From positions 1 through 5,461 of the forward strand of contig RFQN01000107.1 in the NCBI GenBank assembly GCA_009924965.1: a stretch of DNA of 5,461 bases, read 5' to 3'. The stretch's first letter is position 1. Each line of letters begins with the position of its first letter. The notes under the pieces are model-generated. The model did no database searches and was not told the origin of the DNA. It saw nothing but the letters and a program-made list of their open reading frames with translations. This document shows, piece by piece, positions 1 to 5,461 of this stretch. Position numbers and translations under genes: made by a program. The stretch is from Verrucomicrobiota bacterium (lineage in GTDB: Bacteria; Verrucomicrobiota; Verrucomicrobiia; Opitutales; UBA953).

Positions 1-762
1 CGCTTCACCACGGTCAACATCGACGAACGCGCCGGCCACTACGTCATGGCGGTCTGGTTCATCCTCTTCGCCTGTCTCTGCGACCTCTTTGACGGTCGCG
101 TGGCTCGCGCCACCCACCGCGAATCCCTGTTCGGGGCGGAGTTCGATTCCATCGCCGATACGGTGTCCTTCGGGGTCGCCCCGGCCCTAATGGCCTGCTT
201 CCTCATCATCAACCCTGGGGTCAACGACGACATCCAGCTCTTCACCTGGCTCTTCGCGTTCATCTACCTGCTGTGCGTGGGCGTCCGCCTAGCCCGCTTC
301 AACGTGCTGACCAATCCGCTCGTCCCTGGAAACGAAAAGCGCGCCGCCGGCGGTGATTTCGTCGGCCTGCCTTCCCCGGCCGCCGCAGGGATGATGGCTT
401 CCTTGGTCTTGGTCCTCTCCAAGATCCTGAAGGTCCCGTCGGACAGCCCCGCGAACGCGATCCCCTTGCAGTCTTGGTCCTGGACGCTGCTCCCGCTCAT
501 GCTGATCATTTCTTACCTCATGGTGAGCAATGTGCGCTTCCCGAGCTTCAAGAAAGTCGACTGGAATACCAAGACCCGGTCACGCGGCTTTATCCTCATC
601 ATCCTGGTCGGAGTCGCCGCCTACCGGTTCCGTGAATACGCGCTTCCCGCCATCTTCTTAGGCTACATCACTTGGGGGGTCATCCGGCACTTTTTCTTGC
701 TGAAAAAAGAAGAGACCGACCCGGCTCCGGAGGATGAGGATGAAAACGAGCCTGTGGTGTGA
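1..762 (+). CDS. pssA: CDP-diacylglycerol--serine O-phosphatidyltransferase, 5' end cut by window
   Basis: Integral membrane enzyme that transfers phosphatidyl from CDP-diacylglycerol to L-serine, giving phosphatidylserine and CMP; phosphatidylserine is then usually decarboxylated to phosphatidylethanolamine. The frame is open from base 1, so the ATG at 46 is internal and the true start lies upstream; 253 residues are visible. The CDP-alcohol phosphatidyltransferase signature DxxDGxxAR-x8-GxxxDxxxD is perfect at bases 82-159 (four metal-binding aspartates). It is followed by SFGVAPA, GVRLARFNV, GLPSPAAAG and SNVRFPSFK, which are typical of the Bacillus-type PssA family rather than PgsA. About six or seven hydrophobic helices can be seen. 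The C-terminus is a charged tail, KKEETDPAPEDEDENEPVV, probably cytoplasmic. This is not the E. coli PssA family, which is PLD-like. The following gene, dnaN, is 248 bases away and probably separately transcribed. Family assignment is firm; phosphatidylserine as product is well supported by motif. Confidence 0.93.
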   Translation, partial: RFTTVNIDERAGHYVMAVWFILFACLCDLFDGRVARATHRESLFGAEFDSIADTVSFGVAPALMACFLIINPGVNDDIQLFTWLFAFIYLLCVGVRLARFNVLTNPLVPGNEKRAAGGDFVGLPSPAAAGMMASLVLVLSKILKVPSDSPANAIPLQSWSWTLLPLMLIISYLMVSNVRFPSFKKVDWNTKTRSRGFILIILVGVAAYRFREYALPAIFLGYITWGVIRHFFLLKKEETDPAPEDEDENEPVV

Positions 763-818
763 ATAAGGGGTGAGGGAATCGGGCTTCTAGCTCCCTGTGA
801 ACAAGGAGAGCCTTATTC
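761..818 (+). repeat. Inverted repeat at the pssA stop codon
   Basis: The 8-bp arms GAATAAGG (761-768) and CCTTATTC (811-818) are perfect reverse complements. The left arm starts inside the pssA stop codon. The 42-base loop can itself fold: GGGCT (781-785) with AGCTC (789-793, one G-U pair), or alternatively CTCC (791-794) with GGAG (805-808). There is no T-run after the right arm, so this is not a standard intrinsic terminator. It may be a 3'-end mRNA structure for pssA. The arms are seen directly; the role is inferred and weak. Confidence 0.35.
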
Positions 819-829
819 GCAGGTTGGGC

Positions 830-862
830 ACAGGATGCACAAAACCACATCCCGCCTGTTTT
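830..862 (+). terminator. Possible weak intrinsic terminator after pssA
   Basis: ACAGG (830-834) can pair with CCTGT (855-859), and ATG (835-837) with CAT (848-850), leaving a 4-base bulge (851-854) and a 10-base loop. GGATG/CATCC is an alternative pairing. The stem ends in a short run of four T (859-862). It lies about 70 bases downstream of the pssA stop, where a terminator would be expected. The stem is imperfect and the T-run short, so the call is tentative. Confidence 0.25.
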
Positions 863-909
863 CAACGCCTTGGGAAACTGTCCACGCCCTTCCGAGACTT
901 ACGGGTACT

Positions 910-946
910 ACTGTATTCAATTCAAAGGGTTATCTATTAATACAGT
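910..946 (+). promoter_or_regulatory. AT-rich island with 8-bp inverted repeat, probable dnaN control region
   Basis: ACTGTATT (910-917) and AATACAGT (939-946) are perfect inverted arms separated by 21 bases, with one further matching A/T pair inside (919/937). The stretch is strikingly AT-rich compared with the GC-rich genes around it and lies 65-100 bases before the dnaN start. It contains loosely -10-like hexamers (TATTAA at 935-940), but I could not find a -35/-10 pair with good matches and normal spacing. A regulator-binding site or the promoter itself is the likeliest reading, inferred from position and composition. Confidence 0.35.
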
Positions 947-1010
947 CCGTCCGGAAGTGGGCATTGATTGGTTGCCACTGACCCCTCTACGCCTCAAATC
1001 TGTCAGCATC

Positions 1011-2138
1011 ATGAAGTTCAAGGTAAACCGTAATCATTTCTTCAACGGCCTCTCCAGCGTGACCAACGTCGTCGGCAACCGCGCCACGATGCCGATCCTG
1101 CAGAACGTGCTCATCGAAGCCGAAGGCGATACGGTCACCCTGACCACGACCAACCTCGACCTCGGCATCTGCTGCCGCATCAAGGCCACCGTCACTTCGC
1201 CAGGTCGCATCACCTTGCCCGTCAAGCGCCTCGTGCCCATCGTCCGTTCGTTGTCCGGCGCAGAGACCGTGGTGGAACTCACCGGCAAGGATCGCGTCAA
1301 GGTCACCTCCGGTAGTTCGGTTTTCCAAATCGCCGGACTGCCCGCCGATCAATTTCCGCCGATCGCGAGCTTCTCCGGTCAGCCGACGATCTCGATCGAG
1401 CAGGAAGACCTGGGCTCGATGCTCCGCAAGGTGAGCTATGCACAATCGACGGATGAAAACCGTTACATCCTCAACGGCGTCTTCTTCGAGTTCACCGGCG
1501 GCAAGTTGACCGTCGTCGCCACCGATGGCCGCCGTCTCGCCAAGTGCGAACGCGCCCTCGAAGGCCCAGACAAGCCCCTCGCCTTGATTCTGCCTGCACG
1601 GACCATCGCGGAACTGCAGCGCCTGCTCAAGGTCGGCGGCAAGGCCCACGTCTCGCACAACGACCGCCAGGTCGGCTTCACCATCGACATCCCGAAGAAC
1701 GACGAAGGCCTCGTGGACCGCATCCAGCTCGTCTCCAAGGTCGTCGAAGGCAACTACCCGAACTACCGCCAGGTCATCCCGAAGGAAGCCGGCAGCAAGG
1801 TCCGCCTCGAGCGCGAAAAGCTTTTGGACAGCGTCACGCGCGCCGCGTTGATGTGCGACGACCGCAACAATACGATTCGCCTGACTGTTTCGAAGAAGAA
1901 CCAGAATCTCGAAATCAGCGCGAAGTCCGATTCCGGCGAAGCCCACGAACCGATCGCGGTGAAGTACGACGGCCCCGAAGTGAACATCGCCTTCAATCCC
2001 CAGTACGTCGTCGAGCCCCTGAAGGCCGTGACCGAGGACGAAGTGGACTTCGAATTCAAGGACGACATGTCCCCGGGCGTGATCCGCGGCCTGAAGGAAG
2101 ACTTCCTTTGCGTCGTGATGCCTCAGCGCATCTCGTAA
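1011..2138 (+). CDS. dnaN: DNA polymerase III beta subunit (sliding clamp)
   Basis: Ring-shaped dimeric clamp that tethers DNA polymerase III and many repair proteins to DNA. The product is 375 residues, the normal family length of three repeated clamp domains of about 120 residues. Recognisable motifs in order are MKFKVNR at the N-terminus, TMPILQNVLIEA, AGLPADQFPPI, STDENRYILNGVFFE, ATDGRRLA, GNYPNYRQVIP, FNPQYVVEPL and a C-terminal VVMPQRIS. The ATG at 1011 is chosen because it gives the classic clamp N-terminus; an in-frame TTG at 870 would add 47 residues with no family likeness. No Shine-Dalgarno sequence precedes the start. The C-terminal peptide, usually close to MPMRL and part of the partner-binding pocket, is MPQRIS here, with Gln for the second Met and one extra Ser. 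Neither dnaA nor recF is adjacent, unlike the common dnaA-dnaN-recF order. The gene converges on plsC with 3 bases between stops. Confidence 0.97.
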   Translation: MKFKVNRNHFFNGLSSVTNVVGNRATMPILQNVLIEAEGDTVTLTTTNLDLGICCRIKATVTSPGRITLPVKRLVPIVRSLSGAETVVELTGKDRVKVTSGSSVFQIAGLPADQFPPIASFSGQPTISIEQEDLGSMLRKVSYAQSTDENRYILNGVFFEFTGGKLTVVATDGRRLAKCERALEGPDKPLALILPARTIAELQRLLKVGGKAHVSHNDRQVGFTIDIPKNDEGLVDRIQLVSKVVEGNYPNYRQVIPKEAGSKVRLEREKLLDSVTRAALMCDDRNNTIRLTVSKKNQNLEISAKSDSGEAHEPIAVKYDGPEVNIAFNPQYVVEPLKAVTEDEVDFEFKDDMSPGVIRGLKEDFLCVVMPQRIS

Positions 2139-2141
2139 GCC

Positions 2142-2786
2142 TTACAGTCCGGGCTCGTGGCAATCCGGGAGCGCCTTGATGGCCTCCAGGATGCGCCGGG
2201 ACGCTTCCATCGTTCGTCCCGCGACGCCTTCGCCCGGATCGTAATCGGCCGGCCCGAGCGCCTTGCCGAAGCGCACCCGGACCCGCGCGCCGCCGACCGG
2301 GAAGAGGGCCCCGCGCGGCAAGACATCGCGCGCCCCGCGGACATGAATGGGGACGACGGGGGCGCCCGACTTGCACGCGAGCAAGCCGGCGCCCGCCTTC
2401 GCTTCGCCGATGATGCCGTCCTTGCTGCGGGTGCCTTCCGGGAAGATCAGGAGCCCGCGACCGTCCGCCAGCGCCGCCAGCGCGACGCGGATGGCGCCGA
2501 TGTCCGCTTCGCCACGGTCGACCGGAATCGAATGGCAGGCACGGATGACGGCCCCGAACACCGGGTTATCGAACAGCGAACGGCGCGCGATGAAGGAGAT
2601 CTCCCGCGGCAGGCAGGACCCGATCAAAGGCGGATCCAGCATGCTCTGATGGTTGGAGGCGAAGATGCAGGCCCCGGTCGGGACGTTTTCCCACCCCTCG
2701 ACCTCCAACGTCGAGAACACCTCCGCAAACGCCCGCGCCCCGTGGTAGACGGTCTTGTAGATGAGGTTGTTCGACGTGAGAATCAT
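2142..2786 (-). CDS. plsC: 1-acyl-sn-glycerol-3-phosphate acyltransferase
   Basis: Membrane-associated enzyme that acylates lysophosphatidic acid at sn-2 to give phosphatidic acid, the precursor of CDP-diacylglycerol. The product is 214 residues, a compact member of the PlsC/LPLAT family. Motif I, NHQSMLD, supplies the catalytic His46 and Asp51. A motif II-like block runs at about 65-91 (FIARRSLFDNPVFG to SIPVDRG). Motif III is FPEGTRS at 115-121, and motif IV is GAPVVPIHVRG. The ATG at 2786 is preferred over an in-frame upstream start at 2885 because it overlaps the aroA-cmk stop as ATGA and gives a normal family N-terminus; the extra 33 residues would be the cmk 3' end read in another frame. 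No Shine-Dalgarno is visible, so translation probably depends on coupling to aroA-cmk. The acyl-chain and acyl-donor (ACP or CoA) preference cannot be read from sequence. plsC next to cmk is a known arrangement in several bacterial groups. Confidence 0.92.
   Translation of the reverse strand: MILTSNNLIYKTVYHGARAFAEVFSTLEVEGWENVPTGACIFASNHQSMLDPPLIGSCLPREISFIARRSLFDNPVFGAVIRACHSIPVDRGEADIGAIRVALAALADGRGLLIFPEGTRSKDGIIGEAKAGAGLLACKSGAPVVPIHVRGARDVLPRGALFPVGGARVRVRFGKALGPADYDPGEGVAGRTMEASRRILEAIKALPDCHEPGL
2783..2786 (-). other. ATGA overlap of aroA-cmk stop and plsC start
   Basis: On the - strand the four bases read ATGA: the plsC ATG and the aroA-cmk TGA share two bases. With no Shine-Dalgarno upstream of plsC, this geometry suggests termination-reinitiation coupling. 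Confidence 0.8.
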
Positions 2787-4804
2787 GCGGTGCGGGCGGC
2801 CGCTTGGATCAAGGCACTCACTTGCGCCACCACTTCGCCGAGCGACTGGTGGGTGTTGTCGATGCGCGTGGCGCCCTCGGGGCACATCAACGGCGCCGTC
2901 GCGCGGGTCGAATCGAGGAGGTCGCGTTGGGCGACCGCGTCGGTCTGTCCTTCGGCCGCGCGGCGCTGGGCCCGGGCGACAGGGTCGGCCTGGAGGAAGA
3001 CACGGACTTCCGCGCGAGGGAGCACCACGGAACCGATGTCGCGGCCTTCCATGATGACGCCGGCGAAGCCCGCGGCGCGGCCGAGCTCCACCTGGGAGCG
3101 TTGGTAAGCGAGGAGGAACGTACGGACTTCCGGCAGCGCTGCGAACTGGGAGACCGTGGCGTTGACGTCCTCGGTGCGCAGCGTCGCCTCCGCCGGGCGG
3201 AGCCCCGCCAGCGTGAGGCTGGACGAGATGCCCGCGATTTCGGAGCCGATGCGGAGGCGAGCCAAGGCCTGGTTGACCGACGCGGTGTCTTCGGGTCGGG
3301 CGCCGGCATCGAGCAACGCGCGGGTGATGGAGCGGTAATGCGCGCCGGTATCGACATGCAGCAGGCCGAGCTCACGGGCCACGGCCTTCGCGGTGCTGGA
3401 CTTGCCGGAAGCGGCGCCGCCGTCCACGGCGACCGCGACGAAGCGGGTGCGCAGCGCTTCCAGTGCCTGGAAGAATTTCGGGAACGTCTTGCTGGTGCAG
3501 GCCGGGTCTTGGATGGCGATCCACGGGCGGCCGTCTCCGAAGAGGTCGTACGAGCCCAAGACGCCGAAGCTCATCGCCATGCGATGGTCCTCATAGGTGT
3601 GGATCGCTACCGGCCCTTGGGCGGCGGCCAGCTTCAGCGCTTCGCGCGCCGGGTAGATTGTCAGCGAGGCGAGGCGTTCGTCGGCGCGCAGTTCGGCGGC
3701 GCTGGGGACGACCTTGACCCCAAGGCGCTCGAGTTCGGTGGCCATCGCCAAGACGCGATCCGTTTCCTGCTTACGGGTGTGCCCGATGTTCCGGATCGTG
3801 GTCGGCGCGTCGGCCAGCGGGGCCAGCGTCGCCAAGGTTAGGAACGTATCCGAGAAATCGTTGAAGTCGAAGTCGCCGCCGCGGAGCGCGCTCCAGGTCT
3901 GCACGACCAACGCGGAGCCCTGCGGCGTCAAAGCGGCGCCGCAACGGGCGGCGACCTCCGCGAAGGCGGTGTCGCCTTGGAGGCCCTCCTTCACGTAGCC
4001 CTGTAGGCGGACGCAGGCGTCGGCCCCGGTCACGGCGGGCAGGGCGATGAAGTAGCTCGCCGCGGTGGCGTCGGGTTCGATGGCGTAGGTGCCTGGGGCT
4101 TGGTAGGGGCCGGGTTGTGCGCAGCGCCAAGCCCCGGTCTCATCGCGAGTGAGCGGGCGGCCGAACTGCGCGCACATCTTTTCCGTCATCACGACGAACG
4201 GTTCGGAGACCGTGGCGCCTTTCATGCGGACGGAGGCGCCCGGCGAGAGCGGCAGCACCATCAGCAACGCGGACAATAATTGGGAAGACGCGGAGGCATC
4301 GACCTCGAGCGCCCCCAGGCGCCCTGTGGTGTGCAACGTGAACGGGAAATGCGTGGCGGGTTGGCCATCGCCGCGGAGCGCGCGGCAACCAGCGCCGGCG
4401 AGGGCTTCCAGCAGGCCCGCCATGGGTCGAGCGCGCATCGCCTCGTCGCCATCCATTTCATACACGCCGCCGGGAGCGAGCGCCAAGAATGCCGTCAGGA
4501 AACGCGCAGCCGTCCCGGCGTTGCCGACATGCAGCCGGGCATGCGCCTTCGGGATGCGTCCGCCAAGGCCGAGGATGCGGATGGTGTGGGCGGCTTCATC
4601 GGCGGAAACCGCGAAACCCAGGGCCTGCAGGGCGGCGATGAGGATGCGCGTGTCGCGACTGAAGAGCGCGCCGGTGAACAACGTCTCGCCCTCGGCGAGC
4701 GCCGCGAGCAACAGGGCGCGGTTGGTGATGCTCTTCGAGCCCGGCACTTGCGCGACCCCGCGGGCCGGCGTGCGGAAGGGCGTGATCGTGAGGGTCGGGC
4801 TCAT
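2783..4804 (-). CDS. aroA-cmk: Fused EPSP synthase (AroA) and cytidylate kinase (Cmk)
   Basis: A 673-residue cytoplasmic fusion. Residues 1 to about 451 are 3-phosphoshikimate 1-carboxyvinyltransferase (shikimate-3-phosphate + PEP to EPSP + phosphate). Residues from about 453 on are CMP/dCMP kinase. AroA landmarks are PGSKSITNR (Lys24, Arg29), GNAGTAARF (95-102), SSQ (173-175), SDTFLTLA (Asp319), QETDR (Glu347, Arg350), DHRMAM (Arg408) and TSKTFP (Lys439). Cmk landmarks are the P-loop GGAASGKS (462-469), DTGAHYR (485-491), EGRDIGSVV (586-594) and RDLLDSTR (627-634). There is no stop codon and no ATG or GTG start at the junction (near base 3450), and hardly any linker. Both halves look catalytically complete. 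AroA-Cmk fusions are already known in some bacteria, for example beta-proteobacteria, as a bifunctional protein. Unusual AroA points are His342 and Gln346 where E. coli has Asn336 and Lys340, and Phe102 where E. coli has Pro101. The gene overlaps tyrA upstream and plsC downstream by 4 bases each. Confidence 0.95.
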   Translation of the reverse strand: MSPTLTITPFRTPARGVAQVPGSKSITNRALLLAALAEGETLFTGALFSRDTRILIAALQALGFAVSADEAAHTIRILGLGGRIPKAHARLHVGNAGTAARFLTAFLALAPGGVYEMDGDEAMRARPMAGLLEALAGAGCRALRGDGQPATHFPFTLHTTGRLGALEVDASASSQLLSALLMVLPLSPGASVRMKGATVSEPFVVMTEKMCAQFGRPLTRDETGAWRCAQPGPYQAPGTYAIEPDATAASYFIALPAVTGADACVRLQGYVKEGLQGDTAFAEVAARCGAALTPQGSALVVQTWSALRGGDFDFNDFSDTFLTLATLAPLADAPTTIRNIGHTRKQETDRVLAMATELERLGVKVVPSAAELRADERLASLTIYPAREALKLAAAQGPVAIHTYEDHRMAMSFGVLGSYDLFGDGRPWIAIQDPACTSKTFPKFFQALEALRTRFVAVAVDGGAASGKSSTAKAVARELGLLHVDTGAHYRSITRALLDAGARPEDTASVNQALARLRIGSEIAGISSSLTLAGLRPAEATLRTEDVNATVSQFAALPEVRTFLLAYQRSQVELGRAAGFAGVIMEGRDIGSVVLPRAEVRVFLQADPVARAQRRAAEGQTDAVAQRDLLDSTRATAPLMCPEGATRIDNTHQSLGEVVAQVSALIQAAARTA
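4801..4804 (-). other. ATGA overlap of tyrA stop and aroA-cmk start
   Basis: On the - strand the tyrA TGA and the aroA-cmk ATG share bases as ATGA. The 20 bases before this start carry no purine-rich Shine-Dalgarno, so coupled reinitiation is likely. The overlap also fixes the aroA-cmk start, giving MSPTLTITPF ahead of the PGSKS motif. Confidence 0.8.
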
Positions 4805-5461
4805 GCCGGGCGGTCAAGGGCTTGGCGCAGCACGCGCGCGTCGGCCAGCAGCTGGCGGACTTTTTCCGCGTCGCCGGCTTCGAGGGCCTGCCGGAGCTGG
4901 GCCGTCTGGAATTCGGCGGCGCGGAGGCCCGCGATGACGTGCGGGGCGTTGGAGAGCAGGATCCCGACCCAGAGGTTCTCCTCCCCGGCGGCGATGCGCG
5001 TCGTATCCTTGAGGCCCGCGCCGGTCGTGGCGGGATCGAAGCCGGGCAAGCTCGCCACGGCCAACATCAAGGCCGAGGCGCTGGCATGGGGGACGTGGCT
5101 GATGGCAGCCACGATCTCATCGTGGCGCTGGACGGAGCAGGTCACGGTCCGGCAGCCGAGGGCCTGCCAGAAGGCCGCGGTCTGCTGGACGGCGGCCGCG
5201 GCCTCGTGACCGGAGGGCGTCACGAAGCAAGGCCGGTTCACGAAGAGTTCTGCCGATGCATGGACCGAGCCGGCTTTTTCCGAACCCGCCATCGGGTGTG
5301 CCCCGACGAAGACGACGTTGGCCGGAAGGACGCGCGCGGCTTGGAGGATGGTGGCCTTGACGCTGCCGGCGTTCCGCTGACCCTCGGTGACCAGCCAACC
5401 GGCGGCCAGAACCAAGCCCACGGTGGCGACCACCATGAGGGGGGTGCCGGCTTTCTCCCAG
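4801..5461 (-). CDS. tyrA: Prephenate dehydrogenase, N-terminal part cut by window
   Basis: Oxidative decarboxylation of prephenate to 4-hydroxyphenylpyruvate with NAD(P)+, on the tyrosine branch. The frame is open to the right edge, so the Met at 5436 is internal; 219 residues are visible. The C-terminal catalytic portion is clear: AGSVK, GAHPMAGSEKAG with the conserved histidine near base 5297, LFVNRPCFVTP, HDEIVAAISHVPHA, and LKDTTRIA. The NAD-binding GxGxxG is outside the window, so NAD versus NADP preference and any fused chorismate mutase cannot be judged. The roughly 30 residues next to the window edge fit the family poorly: the usual T-D-x-G-S-x-K motif reads LVTEGQRNAGSVK, and the preceding strand/helix (LMVVATVGLVLAAG) lacks the expected TPV and looks short. 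GC-rich third positions still support this frame. Arogenate dehydrogenase is an alternative substrate assignment. It is first visible gene of the tyrA, aroA-cmk, plsC operon; tyrA-aroA-cmk order is known from other bacteria. Confidence 0.88.
   Translation of the reverse strand, partial: WEKAGTPLMVVATVGLVLAAGWLVTEGQRNAGSVKATILQAARVLPANVVFVGAHPMAGSEKAGSVHASAELFVNRPCFVTPSGHEAAAAVQQTAAFWQALGCRTVTCSVQRHDEIVAAISHVPHASASALMLAVASLPGFDPATTGAGLKDTTRIAAGEENLWVGILLSNAPHVIAGLRAAEFQTAQLRQALEAGDAEKVRQLLADARVLRQALDRPA
5372..5385 (-). other. Possible 12-base in-frame insertion in the tyrA TDxGSxK motif
   Basis: The gene reads GTC ACC GAG GGT CAG CGG AAC GCC GGC AGC GTC AAG, split here by codon. Removing the 12 bases GGGTCAGCGGAA leaves GTC ACC GAC GCC GGC AGC GTC AAG, which encodes VTDAGSVK, the family consensus. 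The alternative is that no insertion exists and Asn simply replaces Asp. The pattern is seen; the insertion is an inference. Confidence 0.35.

Noticed and set aside
680..865. Small - strand frame with a CxxC-like motif after pssA
   Set aside because: It overlaps the pssA 3' end and the inverted repeats, has no Shine-Dalgarno or known family features, and is expected by chance.
876..938. DnaA boxes or replication origin near dnaN
   Set aside because: Best matches to TTATCCACA are 6 of 9 (for example 877-ish CTGTCCACG and TTATCTATT near 930); no cluster and no dnaA nearby.
910..946. LexA/SOS box upstream of dnaN
   Set aside because: LexA boxes need CTGT and ACAG 8 bases apart; here the gap is 27 bases.
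870..1010. 47-residue N-terminal extension of dnaN from a TTG at 870
   Set aside because: The extension has no clamp likeness, covers the AT-rich regulatory island, and MKFKVNR at 1011 is the standard clamp N-terminus.
987..1946. 319-codon open frame antisense to dnaN
   Set aside because: It is fully inside a certain dnaN gene and reads as low-complexity Ala/Asp/Arg-rich sequence with no motif; a GC-rich codon shadow.
2785..2885. Longer plsC start at 2885
   Set aside because: The added 33 residues lie entirely within the cmk coding end in another frame and do not resemble PlsC; the ATGA start at 2786 is better.
2804..3841. 345-codon + strand frame opposite aroA-cmk
   Set aside because: Arg/Gly/Ala-rich shadow of a well-supported fusion gene; no family motifs and no start signal. 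The same applies to the long + frames at 2157-3107 and 4280-5209.

Overview
This is a GC-rich bacterial chromosomal window with five protein-coding genes and no mobile elements, RNA genes or CRISPR. The gene set is housekeeping: phospholipid synthesis, the replication clamp, and aromatic amino acid and nucleotide metabolism. None of the three visible gene starts has a Shine-Dalgarno sequence. The style of the DnaN and PssA proteins, the high GC and the missing SDs make me lean towards Verrucomicrobiota or a relative. That is an impression, not a proof.

Layout. On the + strand, the 3' part of pssA (phosphatidylserine synthase, 1-762) runs in from the left edge. A 248-base gap (763-1010) follows. 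It holds inverted repeats just after pssA, a weak terminator-like hairpin, and an AT-rich island with an 8-bp perfect inverted repeat that is the best candidate for the dnaN control region. dnaN (DNA polymerase III sliding clamp, 1011-2138) comes next. On the - strand, facing dnaN, is a tight operon read from the right edge leftwards: tyrA (prephenate dehydrogenase, start outside the window), a single gene coding for an AroA-Cmk fusion (EPSP synthase joined to cytidylate kinase), and plsC (lysophosphatidate acyltransferase). Both junctions in this operon are ATGA stop/start overlaps. dnaN and plsC converge with only 3 bases between their stop codons.

How the genes work together. AroA makes EPSP, the step before chorismate. 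TyrA takes prephenate, derived from chorismate, to 4-hydroxyphenylpyruvate for tyrosine. Cmk phosphorylates CMP and dCMP. It thereby feeds the CTP pool that supplies CDP-diacylglycerol. PlsC makes phosphatidic acid, the precursor of CDP-diacylglycerol, which PssA then uses. Lipid synthesis and CMP recycling are therefore linked across the two strands.

Nothing here is clearly a new system. The points most worth a second look are the degenerate, possibly insertion-bearing, conserved motif near the visible N-terminal end of TyrA, the AroA-Cmk fusion with unusual AroA active-site residues, and the inverted repeat upstream of dnaN.
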